Part shown: positions 27,509-36,969 of the stretch, one piece after another
How the letters are laid out: the number at the start of each line of letters is the position of its first letter
How positions within the stretch are numbered: the stretch's first letter is position 1
NCBI GenBank assembly: GCA_900315065.1
Contig: OMXQ01000004.1
Coordinates: 1 to 64,000 of the forward strand
DNA length: 64,000 bases
Direction of reading: 5' to 3'
Source of the DNA: an uncultured Erysipelotrichaceae bacterium
GTDB taxonomy: Bacteria > Bacillota_I > Bacilli_A > Erysipelotrichales > Erysipelotrichaceae
Made by a program: the position numbers and the translations under genes
Notes under the pieces: model-generated
What the model was told of the DNA's origin: nothing
Seen by the model: the letters and a program-made list of their open reading frames with translations, nothing else
Databases searched by the model: none

Positions 27509-27568
27509 AGGTACCTCCGTGTAATCCTCAGCATTGTATCATAGAGTACCGTCTGGTGCCTACAGATA

Positions 27569-27784
27569 CTAATAAAGCAGAAACATCATGCCCGCCTGAA
27601 CCCCGAGCCGGTTGATGGAAATATCCTTGTCGCAGAGTTCCATGGATGCCTTTTCAAATACCAGCATATCTGTATCCATGTGCAATGTTTCCAGAATCTG
27701 ATGAAAGGATGCATTTTCACTGACAAGAACATCCTTCCATTTTTCTGTGCGGCAGTCATAGAAGAAAATTTCGATTCCTTTCAT
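27569..27784 (-). CDS. EsaB/YukD-like ubiquitin-fold protein of T7SS
   Basis: 71 residues from ATG 27784, which overlaps the stop of the EssC-type gene (ATGA) and has GGAGGAAGAG upstream; an earlier in-frame start lies inside EssC and is unlikely. Sequence MKGIEIFFYDCRTEKW ... LLY with beta-rich pattern and the GVQAGMMFLLY end resembles the small ubiquitin-like EsaB/YukD proteins of T7SSb. The call depends mainly on its coupling to EssC. Confidence 0.65.
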   Translation of the reverse strand: MKGIEIFFYDCRTEKWKDVLVSENASFHQILETLHMDTDMLVFEKASMELCDKDISINRLGVQAGMMFLLY

Positions 27785-30700
27785 GTCTCTTCCTCCCCTC
27801 CTGCCAGCAGGATTTCTTTCAATCTTCCCTGCATTGAAACAAGCCAGCTTTGCGGATACAGGTGTTTCAGATGAAGATAAAGATGCTCTGCACAAGCCGG
27901 GGAATAGATCACATCAAAATCAGCTTCCCGATTGTGTTCTTTGTATACAGCTTCCAGCTTCTTCAGAATTGGATGCCTGCCTTCGCACTTTTTCTGATCT
28001 GCTGCATTGATATACATAACCCTGAGCTTCATCTGATCACTCACAATTTTGCAGGATTCAATCAGGACACCGATTGTGTGCGCATCCCCTTCTTTTAATA
28101 GTGAAGAAGGATCCGGCAGAACAAAACTTTTGTTTCTGATCATGCATGCACATCTGCGGACTTCTGCTTCACTGAGCCAGGCTGTTTTTCCTGCCATCAA
28201 TTCATGACGATATTGATATAGGAATGCATCTTTTCCGCCAATGGTTTCTTTGACACTATGATCCAGAAACGAACTGATTTCTTCCGGATTATCACAAGCC
28301 AGAACAAGTCTTCTTGCAAAAGAATTCAGCAATGCATAAGGCATTGCGCGGGCAGCAGAAACAAAAAGTATGACTGATACATGAAGTTCAAGATGTCTGT
28401 CCAATATTTCCCTCAGATCATCCGGATGCCTTTTCAGAAATACGGCACTGTCATCAATTAGAATGGTCTTTGCCGTTCTGCTTCTTTCATTCAGATGTTT
28501 CCATAAATAATGAACTGCAGGTGCATCTGAAGAAAAGACACCATTGATGCCGGCATCCTGATGCCATAAGGAAGCAGAAGACGGGTGCAGATCATCGATG
28601 ATAAACAATTCTCCTCTTTCTTTTGTAAAATGATGGATTCCGGTTAATACATTGATGAAATTTTCTTTTTCTTCCAAAGACGGTGAAAGAATACAAAAAC
28701 AATCCTTTCCTTCTTTCAGGGAAAGATAGGGCTGGCTGCAGGTACGGATATCATCTGCCTGCCCATAGGCATTGTGTTGTATCAATGCCGGAAAAAATAC
28801 TTCTTCCAGTTCAGGCTTCCATAAAGGTGCTGCTTTTCTGCTTTCTGCCTGGCTGAGAAGCCTTGCGGTCTGCACAGCCTCGCTCATATTCCCGTGTTCT
28901 GCTTTCCCGATTCTTTCTGCCTGTTCATTCAGCAGGAAAGCTTTCCCGGTTTCTTTCTGATCATAGCCGCTGAAAGCAGCTTTGCCATAGTGCACACCGC
29001 CGTCATCTGCAAGATAAAATTCACCAGGATGTTTCAGACCGGCAGCGCCGGGATCATGAAGAACTTCCATGGAATCCTGCCTGGAACCGACTTTCAGACA
29101 GATTTTGAAGCGGGCATTGGACCAGATCTGATCATTGATTATTCCGGCTGGTTTCTGGGTTGCCAAAATCAGATGAATGCCAAGAGATCTTCCGATTCTT
29201 GCAAGAGAAACAAGCTGCTGCAGAAGATCATCAGCTTTTTTCTTCAATTCTGCAAATTCATCCACGCAGATCAATAAAGAAGGCATATTCTCAAAAGCCG
29301 GATACAATTTCTGCATCCTTCTGTAAGTATCCAGATCATTGACAATACAGCCGCTTTCTTCACTCAGTTTCAGAAATAATTTCTGCCGCTTCTCACACTC
29401 AATTTCAATTGACGCCAGGGCCCTTTTCATCTGTTTCTGATCCAGATTGGACAAGACGCCGGCAATATGGGGAACCCCTTCTTTCTCCAGCATCCTGCCC
29501 AGACCCCCGCCTTTGAAATCAAGACATACAATCTGAAGACGGGATGGGGGATAGGTGCACATCAAAGCCAATAACAATGTAGCAATCAATTCACTTTTCC
29601 CGGAACCTGTCGTACCGGCAATCAGGCCATGCGGTCCCTGCCCTTTTTCACTCAGATCCAGCGTAAGCAGATTGCTGTTTTCATCTTTTCCAAGCCTTGC
29701 GTACAAGTGCCCGTCTTCTTCATTTCTGAGCCAGGCATGCTGGATCAGACCCACGGATAGTTTGCCTTTATCAAAAAGATCAAAGAAGGAAAAAGGCTTC
29801 ATGTCTGCTTCCAATGCCTGCATGGCTCTGTTTCCAGCCGGGATATCCTGCAGATATTCCGGTTTTACTTCTTTCCGGTATCCTGCTTTCAGATCAATGA
29901 CAAGATGATGATCTGTATCAATGATAAGATCAGGACACAGACTTGCATAAGAAATACATGATCCGCTGCGATCAGGATCTTCTCCTTCAGCAAACAGCAG
30001 CCCCTCAGCATCCATCTTCTGGTATTGATGAAAGATACGCCGTTTTCCTTCCCTGGTCCGTAAACCGGGCAGAAGCAGAATGAATGGATAGTTTCTGCTG
30101 TATTCTTTTCTGCACAATAAGGAAACATCATCACGATATCTGCCTGCCTGGCAGAGAAGCGCAAGAAAGAGACTTTCCTTCTTTTCTCCCTGCAGGACAA
30201 TATGGTCATAGTTCATCGGATTGAAGAGATATGGAAATGCATATTCCTTTTCGTTTTTCTGCAGAAATTCTTCCGCCTTCTGCCTGCAGCTGGTATTGGT
30301 ATCCCTGCTGAAATGTACAGAAAGTTTTTCCTGAATCGTTCCGATTCTGAGAAAAGAACGCTGTTGATAGACAAGATCCGTCTGGATCAGAGAAGAAGGC
30401 GGAAAGTATTGTTCTGTCTTTTGTAAGTCCGCTTCCATTTCTGCCGCTTTTGCTTTGAAATCTGCTTCAAAGCCGGCCAGCAGTTTCTTTTCTTCTGCCT
30501 TTCGTATCTGTTCTGCTTTCTTTTTTTCCTTTTTTCCGGTAATAAGCGGAATCACAGATGCATTAGCAAGCATGACCGCCGGCAATAAAAGAGAAATGGA
30601 AGCAGTTGTCAGCTGCTGTCCATTGATATATGCCTGATAAAACATGATCATGCCGGCCGATAAAGAAGCACATGCCATCAGGATCGATGATCCATAGCTG

Positions 30701-31359
30701 CCGTGATTCTGCCCATTTCCATTTTCTTTCAAAGGCATGGAAACTTCCATTTCATATTTTTTTTCAGATGGGAAAAAGAAATGCTTTTCCTGATGGAATA
30801 CGACCGGAACAAGCGGTTTTGCCGCAGGAAGCACGTGATACGGCACAAGCCCGCTGACAATATCCGCTCTCATGAAAAGAACGTAAAAACCAGGACCGAA
30901 AATAAGATGAAATTGCAGCATCGTCAGATGATCCCCGGCTTTGTAAGAATGAGAACCATTGATTTTCTCATGATTCAGAAAAACAGCATCACTTTCTGCA
31001 TAAAAAATCTGTTTCTTTGGGTCAATCATGATTGCTTTTGATGGAATGTGTGAAGAAAAAATCGTAATGTCATCCGTAAGAGCACTGCCAATCGAAGCAG
31101 GACAAGCTGAAAAATACCTGACCTCTTCTTTTTCCTGCCCGTAACAATACAAGGTCCATGTTTCTGCATTTCCTGTAATCACAGCAGGTTTGTCTTCCTG
31201 CAGCAGAGGATCATTTACTGTCATATCATGCGGGACTTTGAGATACCAGTGTTCTTTCTGAAAAAGAAAGGTCAATGTGATCCCGTCTGCTTTGAAAGAA
31301 CTGGTTCCTTCCAGAAGGAAACGGCTTTCTTTTTCTTTGTGGATCAGAATACAAAGCAT
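27781..31359 (-). CDS. essC: EssC-type FtsK/SpoIIIE ATPase of T7SSb
   Basis: 1192 residues. N-terminal about 200 residues are FHA-like (two), followed by two membrane segments near 225-270, then FtsK/SpoIIIE ATPase modules. The first module is complete: Walker A GTTGSGKSE, Walker B LLICVDEFAEL, and ILATQKPAG. The second (about 890-1060) keeps a Walker B-like ILIDDSA but has no Walker A, and the protein is shorter than typical EssC (roughly 1480), so it lacks a third module or has a degenerate end. EssC is the motor of type VII secretion at the membrane. Starts two bases after the SLH lipoprotein. Confidence 0.85.
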   Translation of the reverse strand: MLCILIHKEKESRFLLEGTSSFKADGITLTFLFQKEHWYLKVPHDMTVNDPLLQEDKPAVITGNAETWTLYCYGQEKEEVRYFSACPASIGSALTDDITIFSSHIPSKAIMIDPKKQIFYAESDAVFLNHEKINGSHSYKAGDHLTMLQFHLIFGPGFYVLFMRADIVSGLVPYHVLPAAKPLVPVVFHQEKHFFFPSEKKYEMEVSMPLKENGNGQNHGSYGSSILMACASLSAGMIMFYQAYINGQQLTTASISLLLPAVMLANASVIPLITGKKEKKKAEQIRKAEEKKLLAGFEADFKAKAAEMEADLQKTEQYFPPSSLIQTDLVYQQRSFLRIGTIQEKLSVHFSRDTNTSCRQKAEEFLQKNEKEYAFPYLFNPMNYDHIVLQGEKKESLFLALLCQAGRYRDDVSLLCRKEYSRNYPFILLLPGLRTREGKRRIFHQYQKMDAEGLLFAEGEDPDRSGSCISYASLCPDLIIDTDHHLVIDLKAGYRKEVKPEYLQDIPAGNRAMQALEADMKPFSFFDLFDKGKLSVGLIQHAWLRNEEDGHLYARLGKDENSNLLTLDLSEKGQGPHGLIAGTTGSGKSELIATLLLALMCTYPPSRLQIVCLDFKGGGLGRMLEKEGVPHIAGVLSNLDQKQMKRALASIEIECEKRQKLFLKLSEESGCIVNDLDTYRRMQKLYPAFENMPSLLICVDEFAELKKKADDLLQQLVSLARIGRSLGIHLILATQKPAGIINDQIWSNARFKICLKVGSRQDSMEVLHDPGAAGLKHPGEFYLADDGGVHYGKAAFSGYDQKETGKAFLLNEQAERIGKAEHGNMSEAVQTARLLSQAESRKAAPLWKPELEEVFFPALIQHNAYGQADDIRTCSQPYLSLKEGKDCFCILSPSLEEKENFINVLTGIHHFTKERGELFIIDDLHPSSASLWHQDAGINGVFSSDAPAVHYLWKHLNERSRTAKTILIDDSAVFLKRHPDDLREILDRHLELHVSVILFVSAARAMPYALLNSFARRLVLACDNPEEISSFLDHSVKETIGGKDAFLYQYRHELMAGKTAWLSEAEVRRCACMIRNKSFVLPDPSSLLKEGDAHTIGVLIESCKIVSDQMKLRVMYINAADQKKCEGRHPILKKLEAVYKEHNREADFDVIYSPACAEHLYLHLKHLYPQSWLVSMQGRLKEILLAGGEEET

Positions 31360-31360
31360 C

Positions 31361-33487
31361 TTATTTCTCCGGCACGAGGATATTGCAGGAAATTGTATAT
31401 TTGTGATCGCGGCTTGTGATGTTGATCTTTGTACTGCCCGCTTTATGAGCAGTCACAAGCCCGGCTGCAGAGACATCTGCAATGTCCGTATTTTCACTGG
31501 CAAAGACAAGATCCTTCATCGTAATTCCGGCAGGCAGCGCAGTGATTGTAATTGTTTTCGGCTTGCCGACGTGGACTGCCATCGCATAATTTTCCAACAC
31601 GATTTTATCCGCCGTTTTTATACCGGAGGCGGAAGGAAGATAGTGTCTGTCCTTGCGGGTGCAGTGATCTACCGCATGTCCGTTTTCATAGTGGCGGCTG
31701 AGTCCTGGCAGCAATGGTCCTTCCATGATCCTCATTTTCCGATGCAGGCCGAACTTGTTTGCCAGCGTACCTTTGTTGTTGAGTTCAAGATCCGCAACAA
31801 AGCCTGCATTGACATCCGTGCAGATCAATACGGCATCATTGCCTTCAGCAGCCTGTTCGCTGAGGTCTGCAGGTACGTTTGTTTCCGCACTTGTCATCTT
31901 CCCTTCTTCATCATAGAGATGAGCGGTTGCTTTGACTTCTGCTTCAGCCCCTGCGGATAAAAAAGCATCTGCCAAGGCTTCTTTTATCAGATTAATTGAA
32001 AAGTTGATCCCGGCACTGATGCCGGCATCTGCCTTGAGATCCACCTGGTTTTTTGGCCTGCATTCATGAATGGTCCGCATCTTTCCGTTCCTTGTTTCAA
32101 AGCCCAGAACATCTTCCTGACTCAATACGAGTTCTGCTTTTCCTTCCGCATTGACCTTCACCTGCAAGGCAAGCGTCAGATTCACTGCCGGCACATCCGG
32201 CACCGGCAGCTTCACCGTACATAGTGTTAATGTGTCCTCAAGACAATCATTTTCCTGCTGGAAAAAGGAGCGGAGGGAAGAGAGAAAATTCTCCTTGTTC
32301 AGGCGGGAAAAATCTCCTCTCTTCCAGGCGGCTTTTTCAACATTCATGCCTAAGGATTCAACCGTATTGCAATTCAGCCTGATGTAGGCATTCTTCAGAT
32401 CCCGCTTGTCGCTGTACCATTGGTAGGCAAGATGGACATTATTTACAGCAAGAGATGCTGTGAGATTGCTGCCATGAGGCATCTTTTTCTTCAAAGCGGC
32501 TTTCAGTGAAGAACCTGAAGTCGTAATCGTTACCGTGTAGCCGTTGATATCAAAGCTTTTTTCAAGTCCATAAGCCGTATGCTGAATAAAATCCGATTCA
32601 TCTTTGTCTGCTTTGTAAGTCTGCACGCTCACACCGTCTGCACCGATGATATCTGCCTGATCAAAATTCAGATCGGCATCTCCCTGCAGATCAATTTTTT
32701 CTGCGTGATCAATCACATCATAAGGCTTTACATGAAGAGTGATTCCGGTCTGTCCTGCTTCAGTTTCTTCAATCTGATAAACCTGCTGGATGCCGTTTTC
32801 ATCAAACCAGTAAATGATATCTCCTGTCTGTGCTTTTGTATCTGAGGCTGTTGTGACCAGGTTCTTTTCCGGATCGAAAGAGAGCGGCGCAATCTGAACC
32901 GGTTCTTTTCCTGCTTCCAGCTGGATTTCTGTTTTCGTTGTTTCAAATCTGCGGTTATTCATCCAGGACACGGTCTGATCCAGCAGTTTTTCTGCCTGGG
33001 TTTTATCCATCTTTTCCTTTGGATGAAACATGCCGCGCTGATCCAGCGGCATCAGACCGACGGATACTGCTGCCTGTACTTCTTTTGGAAATGAAGCTTC
33101 ATTCAGATCATTGATCTTCTGTTCTTTTCCTGCTTCCTGTCTGCTTAAGCGCATCAAAACAGAAGCAGTCCATTCCTTTGTCAATGCAGCTTCAGGATCA
33201 AAGGCTGTTCCCTGATCAATAACATCCCATTCTGCAGCTGCCTGTACAGACTCAAAATAGGGACTATCTTCAGGGACATTCATGAAGTATGGTTTTTTCT
33301 CTTCATACTGACTGATCCCGGCTTTTTCATCGACTTCCCTGATCCATTCTCCCAGCGTGATGGTATTCTTCACCTGCTTTTGACAGCCTGGTGCTGTTAA
33401 CAGTCCAAGTGAAAGAACAAGTGCCAGGAAAGCTTTAAACCTGCATGCCGGAGGCATTGGATGTAATGGTCGATTCAAGCGTTGCAT
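31361..33487 (-). CDS. SLH/bacterial-Ig lipoprotein of T7SS locus
   Basis: 708 residues (698 if the ATG at 33457 is used). The lipoprotein signal ends LLTAPGC. Next come two or three SLH-like segments (ITLGEWIREVDEKAG; DVIDQGTAFDPEAALTKEW; PLDQRGMFHPKEKMDKTQAEKLLDQ), a long unrecognised beta-rich middle, and a C-terminal Big_2-type Ig fold (TITITALPAG ... ADVSAAGLVTAHKAGSTKINITS). Probably a cell-surface component or partner of the T7SS. Neither possible start has a ribosome-binding site, and the first ATG lies inside the last codons of the recombinase gene, as if the original 5' region was replaced by insertion. Confidence 0.75.
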   Translation of the reverse strand: MQRLNRPLHPMPPACRFKAFLALVLSLGLLTAPGCQKQVKNTITLGEWIREVDEKAGISQYEEKKPYFMNVPEDSPYFESVQAAAEWDVIDQGTAFDPEAALTKEWTASVLMRLSRQEAGKEQKINDLNEASFPKEVQAAVSVGLMPLDQRGMFHPKEKMDKTQAEKLLDQTVSWMNNRRFETTKTEIQLEAGKEPVQIAPLSFDPEKNLVTTASDTKAQTGDIIYWFDENGIQQVYQIEETEAGQTGITLHVKPYDVIDHAEKIDLQGDADLNFDQADIIGADGVSVQTYKADKDESDFIQHTAYGLEKSFDINGYTVTITTSGSSLKAALKKKMPHGSNLTASLAVNNVHLAYQWYSDKRDLKNAYIRLNCNTVESLGMNVEKAAWKRGDFSRLNKENFLSSLRSFFQQENDCLEDTLTLCTVKLPVPDVPAVNLTLALQVKVNAEGKAELVLSQEDVLGFETRNGKMRTIHECRPKNQVDLKADAGISAGINFSINLIKEALADAFLSAGAEAEVKATAHLYDEEGKMTSAETNVPADLSEQAAEGNDAVLICTDVNAGFVADLELNNKGTLANKFGLHRKMRIMEGPLLPGLSRHYENGHAVDHCTRKDRHYLPSASGIKTADKIVLENYAMAVHVGKPKTITITALPAGITMKDLVFASENTDIADVSAAGLVTAHKAGSTKINITSRDHKYTISCNILVPEK

Positions 33488-35235
33488 AACTGGAGACTGT
33501 CAGAGCTTAGAGACGACGGCAATTCATTACTCTCAAATTGAGCATTTGATTGCAATCTTTTTGCTACGTTCATTCTCTTTGGCTTAAATTGCTGAATATC
33601 CTTGTTGTCCTCAATACCAGTTTTATAGACAAATGTGATCTTGAACGGATCAGCATTTCCTTGATCATCATAACCGCCTATAATTACATAATCAACAATA
33701 CTTTCAAATACTTGACGATCAAATTCCTTTATGATACAGCCATCTTTAAGCATTTTCCTCATAGAAGAAATACGTTTTTTTAAAGCTTGTCTTTCGATCT
33801 TCGCATCCTCTGCTGATGTTAACTGTGCTTCTGCACGCTTTATACGATATTCAATCTCTTTTTTCTTTTTCAGGTAGGTGTCATTATCAACATTATTTTC
33901 TAAGCGCAAATCAACCAGTTTGTTCATTTTTGTTTTCAAGTTCGAAATTTGCTGTTGTATGGCCACATTACTCTTGTCAGAATGTTTGGTGTTCAGAACA
34001 TGCTCAGTTCGATCAAGGAATTCTTGTAAAACATCTTGATTATCCTGAGTAATAATCTTATATGATTCCACAAAAGCAGATGTTATAGCTGCCTCCTCAA
34101 TTTGTTTTGTTTCAGGGCAATAAACTCTACCAAATCTTGCCAAAGTCGAGCAAGACCACATTATTTTTTCGTATTTGGTATTTGAATGCCATTGTCTGCG
34201 CGAAAATGTAGCTCCACAAAAGCCACATCGAATCATTCCACTTAGAGCATGTTTCCTAGAATAGAGTGTACGGTAATCACGTTGGTTTACCATTGGATTA
34301 TGCAGCGGTTCAGCTCTTCTCTTCAGAACATACTGTGCCTGGTCAAATAACTCCCTTGAAATAATTGCTTCATGATGATCTTTTAGATAATACTGATCAG
34401 CTTCTCCTTGATTTAGTAAGCGACGTTTTGTAATTGGGTCAAAGGTAAATGTTTTTCCTTGCAACAAATCCCCTGTATATTTTTCATTTCTAATCATTCT
34501 GAGAATTGTTGATTCAGACCATCTTGTAGACCCATATGGTGCCTTAACGCCTTTATCGGCGAGCTCATGCGATATTACTCTACTTCCAGCCCCCTCTACA
34601 TATCGCTGAAAAATATATTTTACAATTTCTGCTTCTTCCGGATTAATAGAAATTTGCTTCGTTTCTTCATCGTAATCATATCCGAATGCTTTTGGGGTTC
34701 CAACGAGCTCACCTCGTGACATCTTCATTGCAAGACCTTTTCTTACATTAGCAGAAATATTTTCAACCTCTTGCTGTGCAACTGAACTAAGAACAACCAA
34801 CAAAAGTTCCCCATCCATTGATAGGGTGTTGATTTTCTCATCCTCAAAATAAACAGCGATATTTTTGGTTTTTAGCATTCGCACATATTTCAGAGTATCA
34901 AGTGTATTTCGTGCGAAGCGGGAAATTGATTTAGTGATTACCATATCAATCTCTCCCTCACAACACGCTTGTATCATTCTCAGAAATTCCTCACGCTTAG
35001 TAACCTGAGTACCAGTAATTCCCTCATCCGCATATATACCAGCCAGTGTCCATTCTGGATTCTTTTCAATTAGATCCGTATAGTATTCAACTTGAGAACG
35101 ATAGCTTGTTTTCTGATCTTCGTGATCAGTGCTAACACGGCAATATGCTGCTACCTTTTTTCGATTAATTGTCTTTCCACTTCTTCTAATAGAATTAGAA
35201 GGATCGGCCTTAATAATATCAACTTTTCCTGACAT
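33475..35235 (-). CDS. Large serine recombinase (site-specific integrase)
   Basis: 586 residues from ATG 35235 (AAAGGAAG eight bases upstream; an ATG two codons earlier is less well spaced). Domains in order: resolvase catalytic domain with the nucleophile Ser in YCRVSTDHEDQ and arginine-rich ISRFARNTLD; the recombinase domain (KAFGYDY ... RMIRNEKYTGDLLQGKTF); a zinc ribbon (CGFCGATFSRRQ ... CSTLARFGRVYCPE); and a coiled coil (about 440-500). Such enzymes integrate and excise phages and conjugative or mobilisable elements between attP and attB. It sits at the left border of the accessory region, its 3' end overlapping the T7SS lipoprotein start. Confidence 0.95.
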   Translation of the reverse strand: MSGKVDIIKADPSNSIRRSGKTINRKKVAAYCRVSTDHEDQKTSYRSQVEYYTDLIEKNPEWTLAGIYADEGITGTQVTKREEFLRMIQACCEGEIDMVITKSISRFARNTLDTLKYVRMLKTKNIAVYFEDEKINTLSMDGELLLVVLSSVAQQEVENISANVRKGLAMKMSRGELVGTPKAFGYDYDEETKQISINPEEAEIVKYIFQRYVEGAGSRVISHELADKGVKAPYGSTRWSESTILRMIRNEKYTGDLLQGKTFTFDPITKRRLLNQGEADQYYLKDHHEAIISRELFDQAQYVLKRRAEPLHNPMVNQRDYRTLYSRKHALSGMIRCGFCGATFSRRQWHSNTKYEKIMWSCSTLARFGRVYCPETKQIEEAAITSAFVESYKIITQDNQDVLQEFLDRTEHVLNTKHSDKSNVAIQQQISNLKTKMNKLVDLRLENNVDNDTYLKKKKEIEYRIKRAEAQLTSAEDAKIERQALKKRISSMRKMLKDGCIIKEFDRQVFESIVDYVIIGGYDDQGNADPFKITFVYKTGIEDNKDIQQFKPKRMNVAKRLQSNAQFESNELPSSLSSDSLQLCNA

Positions 35236-35259
35236 AAACATCTTCCTTTCAATGAAACC

Positions 35260-35433
35260 TTAAGGGACACTATCATTTCTAGCAAGGATGTCGGATATAA
35301 TACTGTAATCACTCATTAGCTGTTTCTTTATGAGCGAAAATTCCGTATCATTGATCAGCTTAGATTCCAACAATCTTGCAAGATAAATAAGCTGAATAGA
35401 GTAACGAATTAATTTTTCATTTTTTGCTTTCAT
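35260..35433 (-). CDS. Small protein preceding the serine recombinase
   Basis: 57 residues from ATG 35433 (GAAGG five bases upstream; a start four codons earlier is possible). Basic, helical, with a LLESKLINDTEFSLIKKQLMSDY segment recalling the short SHOCT-like helices of tiny proteins often coded next to serine recombinases. Lies 24 bases before the recombinase and is probably co-transcribed. A role as a recombination directionality factor is possible but unsupported by sequence. Confidence 0.6.
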   Translation of the reverse strand: MKAKNEKLIRYSIQLIYLARLLESKLINDTEFSLIKKQLMSDYSIISDILARNDSVP

Positions 35434-35458
35434 AGAAACCTTCATTCTTCCATTGACT

Positions 35459-35493
35459 AGAAAAAAGGAACTGTCATTAGTACAACAGCTCCC
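35459..35493 (-). terminator. Terminator between structured RNA and recombinase unit
   Basis: On the minus strand GGAGCTGT pairs with ACAGTTCC (eight bases, one G-T pair) around a ten-base loop and is followed by six T residues. It ends the non-coding stretch upstream of the small ORF and recombinase, either as the end of a free RNA or as an attenuator. Confidence 0.85.
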
Positions 35494-35825
35494 TTATATA
35501 AACTTTCTTTCTACAATCTCATGAATTGCCTTATTTCAACTACTCATCAGATGGCGGACCGTTTACCGCTCCATGGGCATTTCACCCTCCCGAGGATCTC
35601 TCCGAACTGCCCTCATTGCTTTATCCCGGTTACCCAGGGCTGTGACTGGACAGAAGTACCATTATTGCTGCACGTTTCATCGCCTTGCCGGAAACGATCC
35701 GACATTTTAGAACGGCAAATTAATCGCTCTCTTTTTGATATAGTTCTTCACATAAAGGTCCTCGCGTATGGTTCCTTTGGCTGGCTGCAATAGCCCGTGC
35801 AGGGATGTATCTGATGTGTTTTATT
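35461..35825 (-). ncRNA. Candidate structured non-coding RNA
   Basis: About 365 bases without a credible gene on either strand, noticeably GC-richer than the AT-rich surroundings, and with several stems on the minus strand: GGGCA/TGCCC enclosing CGGAGAGATCCTCGG, CCTGGG...CCGGG segments and GGAGCGGTAAACGGTCC. It ends in a perfect intrinsic terminator. A possible promoter precedes it (TTGAAA about 35832, then GATACA 18 bases on). It could be a free RNA of the mobile element or a leader controlling the recombinase. I cannot match it to a known family from memory. Confidence 0.55.
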
Positions 35826-35967
35826 AAGTTTTCAAAGATCTATCTAGGATATCCTGGTAACTATAGTCTTAAGTAGATTCCTTTGATTTAGATCAATTCA
35901 ATTAAGAAATTCACAATCTTTCATAGCATTGAACGTTAAACAAGAAATCTGAGATGAGTAATATCAG

Positions 35968-36327
35968 CTAATGAGAAATACTGAGTACATCATTCATGAT
36001 AGTCTCTATCAAATCTTTCTCATATAAAGACCCGCTGCGAAACATCAGCACAATCCTCTTTTCTCTTTCTGAGGAATCCTTGAGCAATGGTGCATCTCCA
36101 TAGAAAAAACTCATTGGTTTACATGTGACCTTCCCAATCCTCCGAAGCAATTGATCGGATGCATGCTTTTTCCCATTCTCAAGCCTATTGATATAGTTAG
36201 CCTCTACTCCAACGGCATCTCCCAGTTTCTCCTGCGTCAAGCCAAACTCTTCTCTTGCCTCTCTGATCCGACGACCAATATATGCATCATCAGCATCAAA
36301 CAGCAAAGAGTCTGAGTTTTGCTTCAT
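35968..36327 (-). CDS. XRE-family HTH regulator
   Basis: 119 residues from ATG 36327 (AAGGAGG nine bases upstream; a TTG three codons earlier is in frame). HTH at about 20-75: IGRRIREAREEFGLTQEKLGDAVGVEANYINRLENGKKHASDQLLRRIGKV. The C-terminal 45 residues end in a helical segment of unknown role. Likely an autoregulator or control gene of the mobile element, as it sits about 730 bases upstream of the recombinase on the same strand. Target unknown. Confidence 0.85.
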   Translation of the reverse strand: MKQNSDSLLFDADDAYIGRRIREAREEFGLTQEKLGDAVGVEANYINRLENGKKHASDQLLRRIGKVTCKPMSFFYGDAPLLKDSSEREKRIVLMFRSGSLYEKDLIETIMNDVLSISH

Positions 36328-36559
36328 CTTCTTCAACCTCCTTTATCTTTCTGATAATTCAACTATAAGAAAATGAAGTCCTCAGCGGAATGCGCTGGTA
36401 GCCCATATAGTGGTCTGCCAGTACACGTTTATCAAAAAATCCTCATATTTAAGGGATGAACGAGACACCACAAAAATACAAGAATTTCATTTTCTTTGTT
36501 TTTTATTACCATAAGAAACTGTTAGAAAATCAAAGCACTACTGTGGGAAGGAGAGCATT

Positions 36560-36673
36560 ATGGAAGATAAACAGGAAGATAAACAGAAGAATGAAGAGAA
36601 CCAGGATAATAAATCAACCACACCTTTAAGTCTCAACGAAATTAATGAAGTGATTGCAGAAATCCGCTATTGA
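36560..36673 (+). CDS. 37-residue acidic peptide
   Basis: ATG at 36560 with GGAAGGAGAG just upstream; sequence begins MEDKQEDKQKNEENQDN, strongly hydrophilic, ending EVIAEIRY. Not recognised. The reading frame tail and following about 80 bases recur in decayed form at about 43815-43905, beyond the restriction system, which suggests this is a real, once-duplicated gene. Confidence 0.5.
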   Translation: MEDKQEDKQKNEENQDNKSTTPLSLNEINEVIAEIRY

Positions 36674-36740
36674 TCGTACGTATCTCTTATTTCGTTCAAG
36701 CAATCTGTTACATATAATCCAGTAAGCATCACAAATAAGC
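36652..36740 (+). repeat. Direct repeat, left copy
   Basis: GATTGCAGAAATCC followed by about 75 bases with roughly 70% identity by eye to 43821-43910, in the same orientation. Covers the end of the 37-residue ORF and its downstream DNA. The two copies flank the type I restriction locus. Confidence 0.55.
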
Positions 36741-36773
36741 CTATGAGTGGATCACCACACATAGGCTTTTTTC
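36737..36773 (+). terminator. Terminator after small acidic ORF
   Basis: AAGCCTATG pairs with CATAGGCTT around a 13-base loop, followed by a T-run. From here to the hsdM stop (36970) I see nothing further. Confidence 0.85.
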
Positions 36774-36969
36774 GGCTTGTAGAAAGTTCTGATATAAACT
36801 TGCTATACTATCAAAATCAGGAGTGTTGCCATCTTGCGAAATAGAAAACATCTTTTCAATGTGTTTCATGAGCATTTTCACTCAAGATATCGGATCTAGC
36901 AAAATTGGTTATCGTGAGCTTGGATACATCTCAATGGCAACAATGTGCATGATACAAATACAAAATAGA

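Noticed and set aside
35521-35793. 90-codon plus-strand ORF over the structured RNA region
   Set aside because: No ribosome-binding site, no recognisable sequence, and it lies antisense to a strand that ends in a strong terminator and folds well. A weak likeness of a minus-strand peptide (YVKNYIKKRAINL) to the start of SpoIIID was also dropped because it stops at once.
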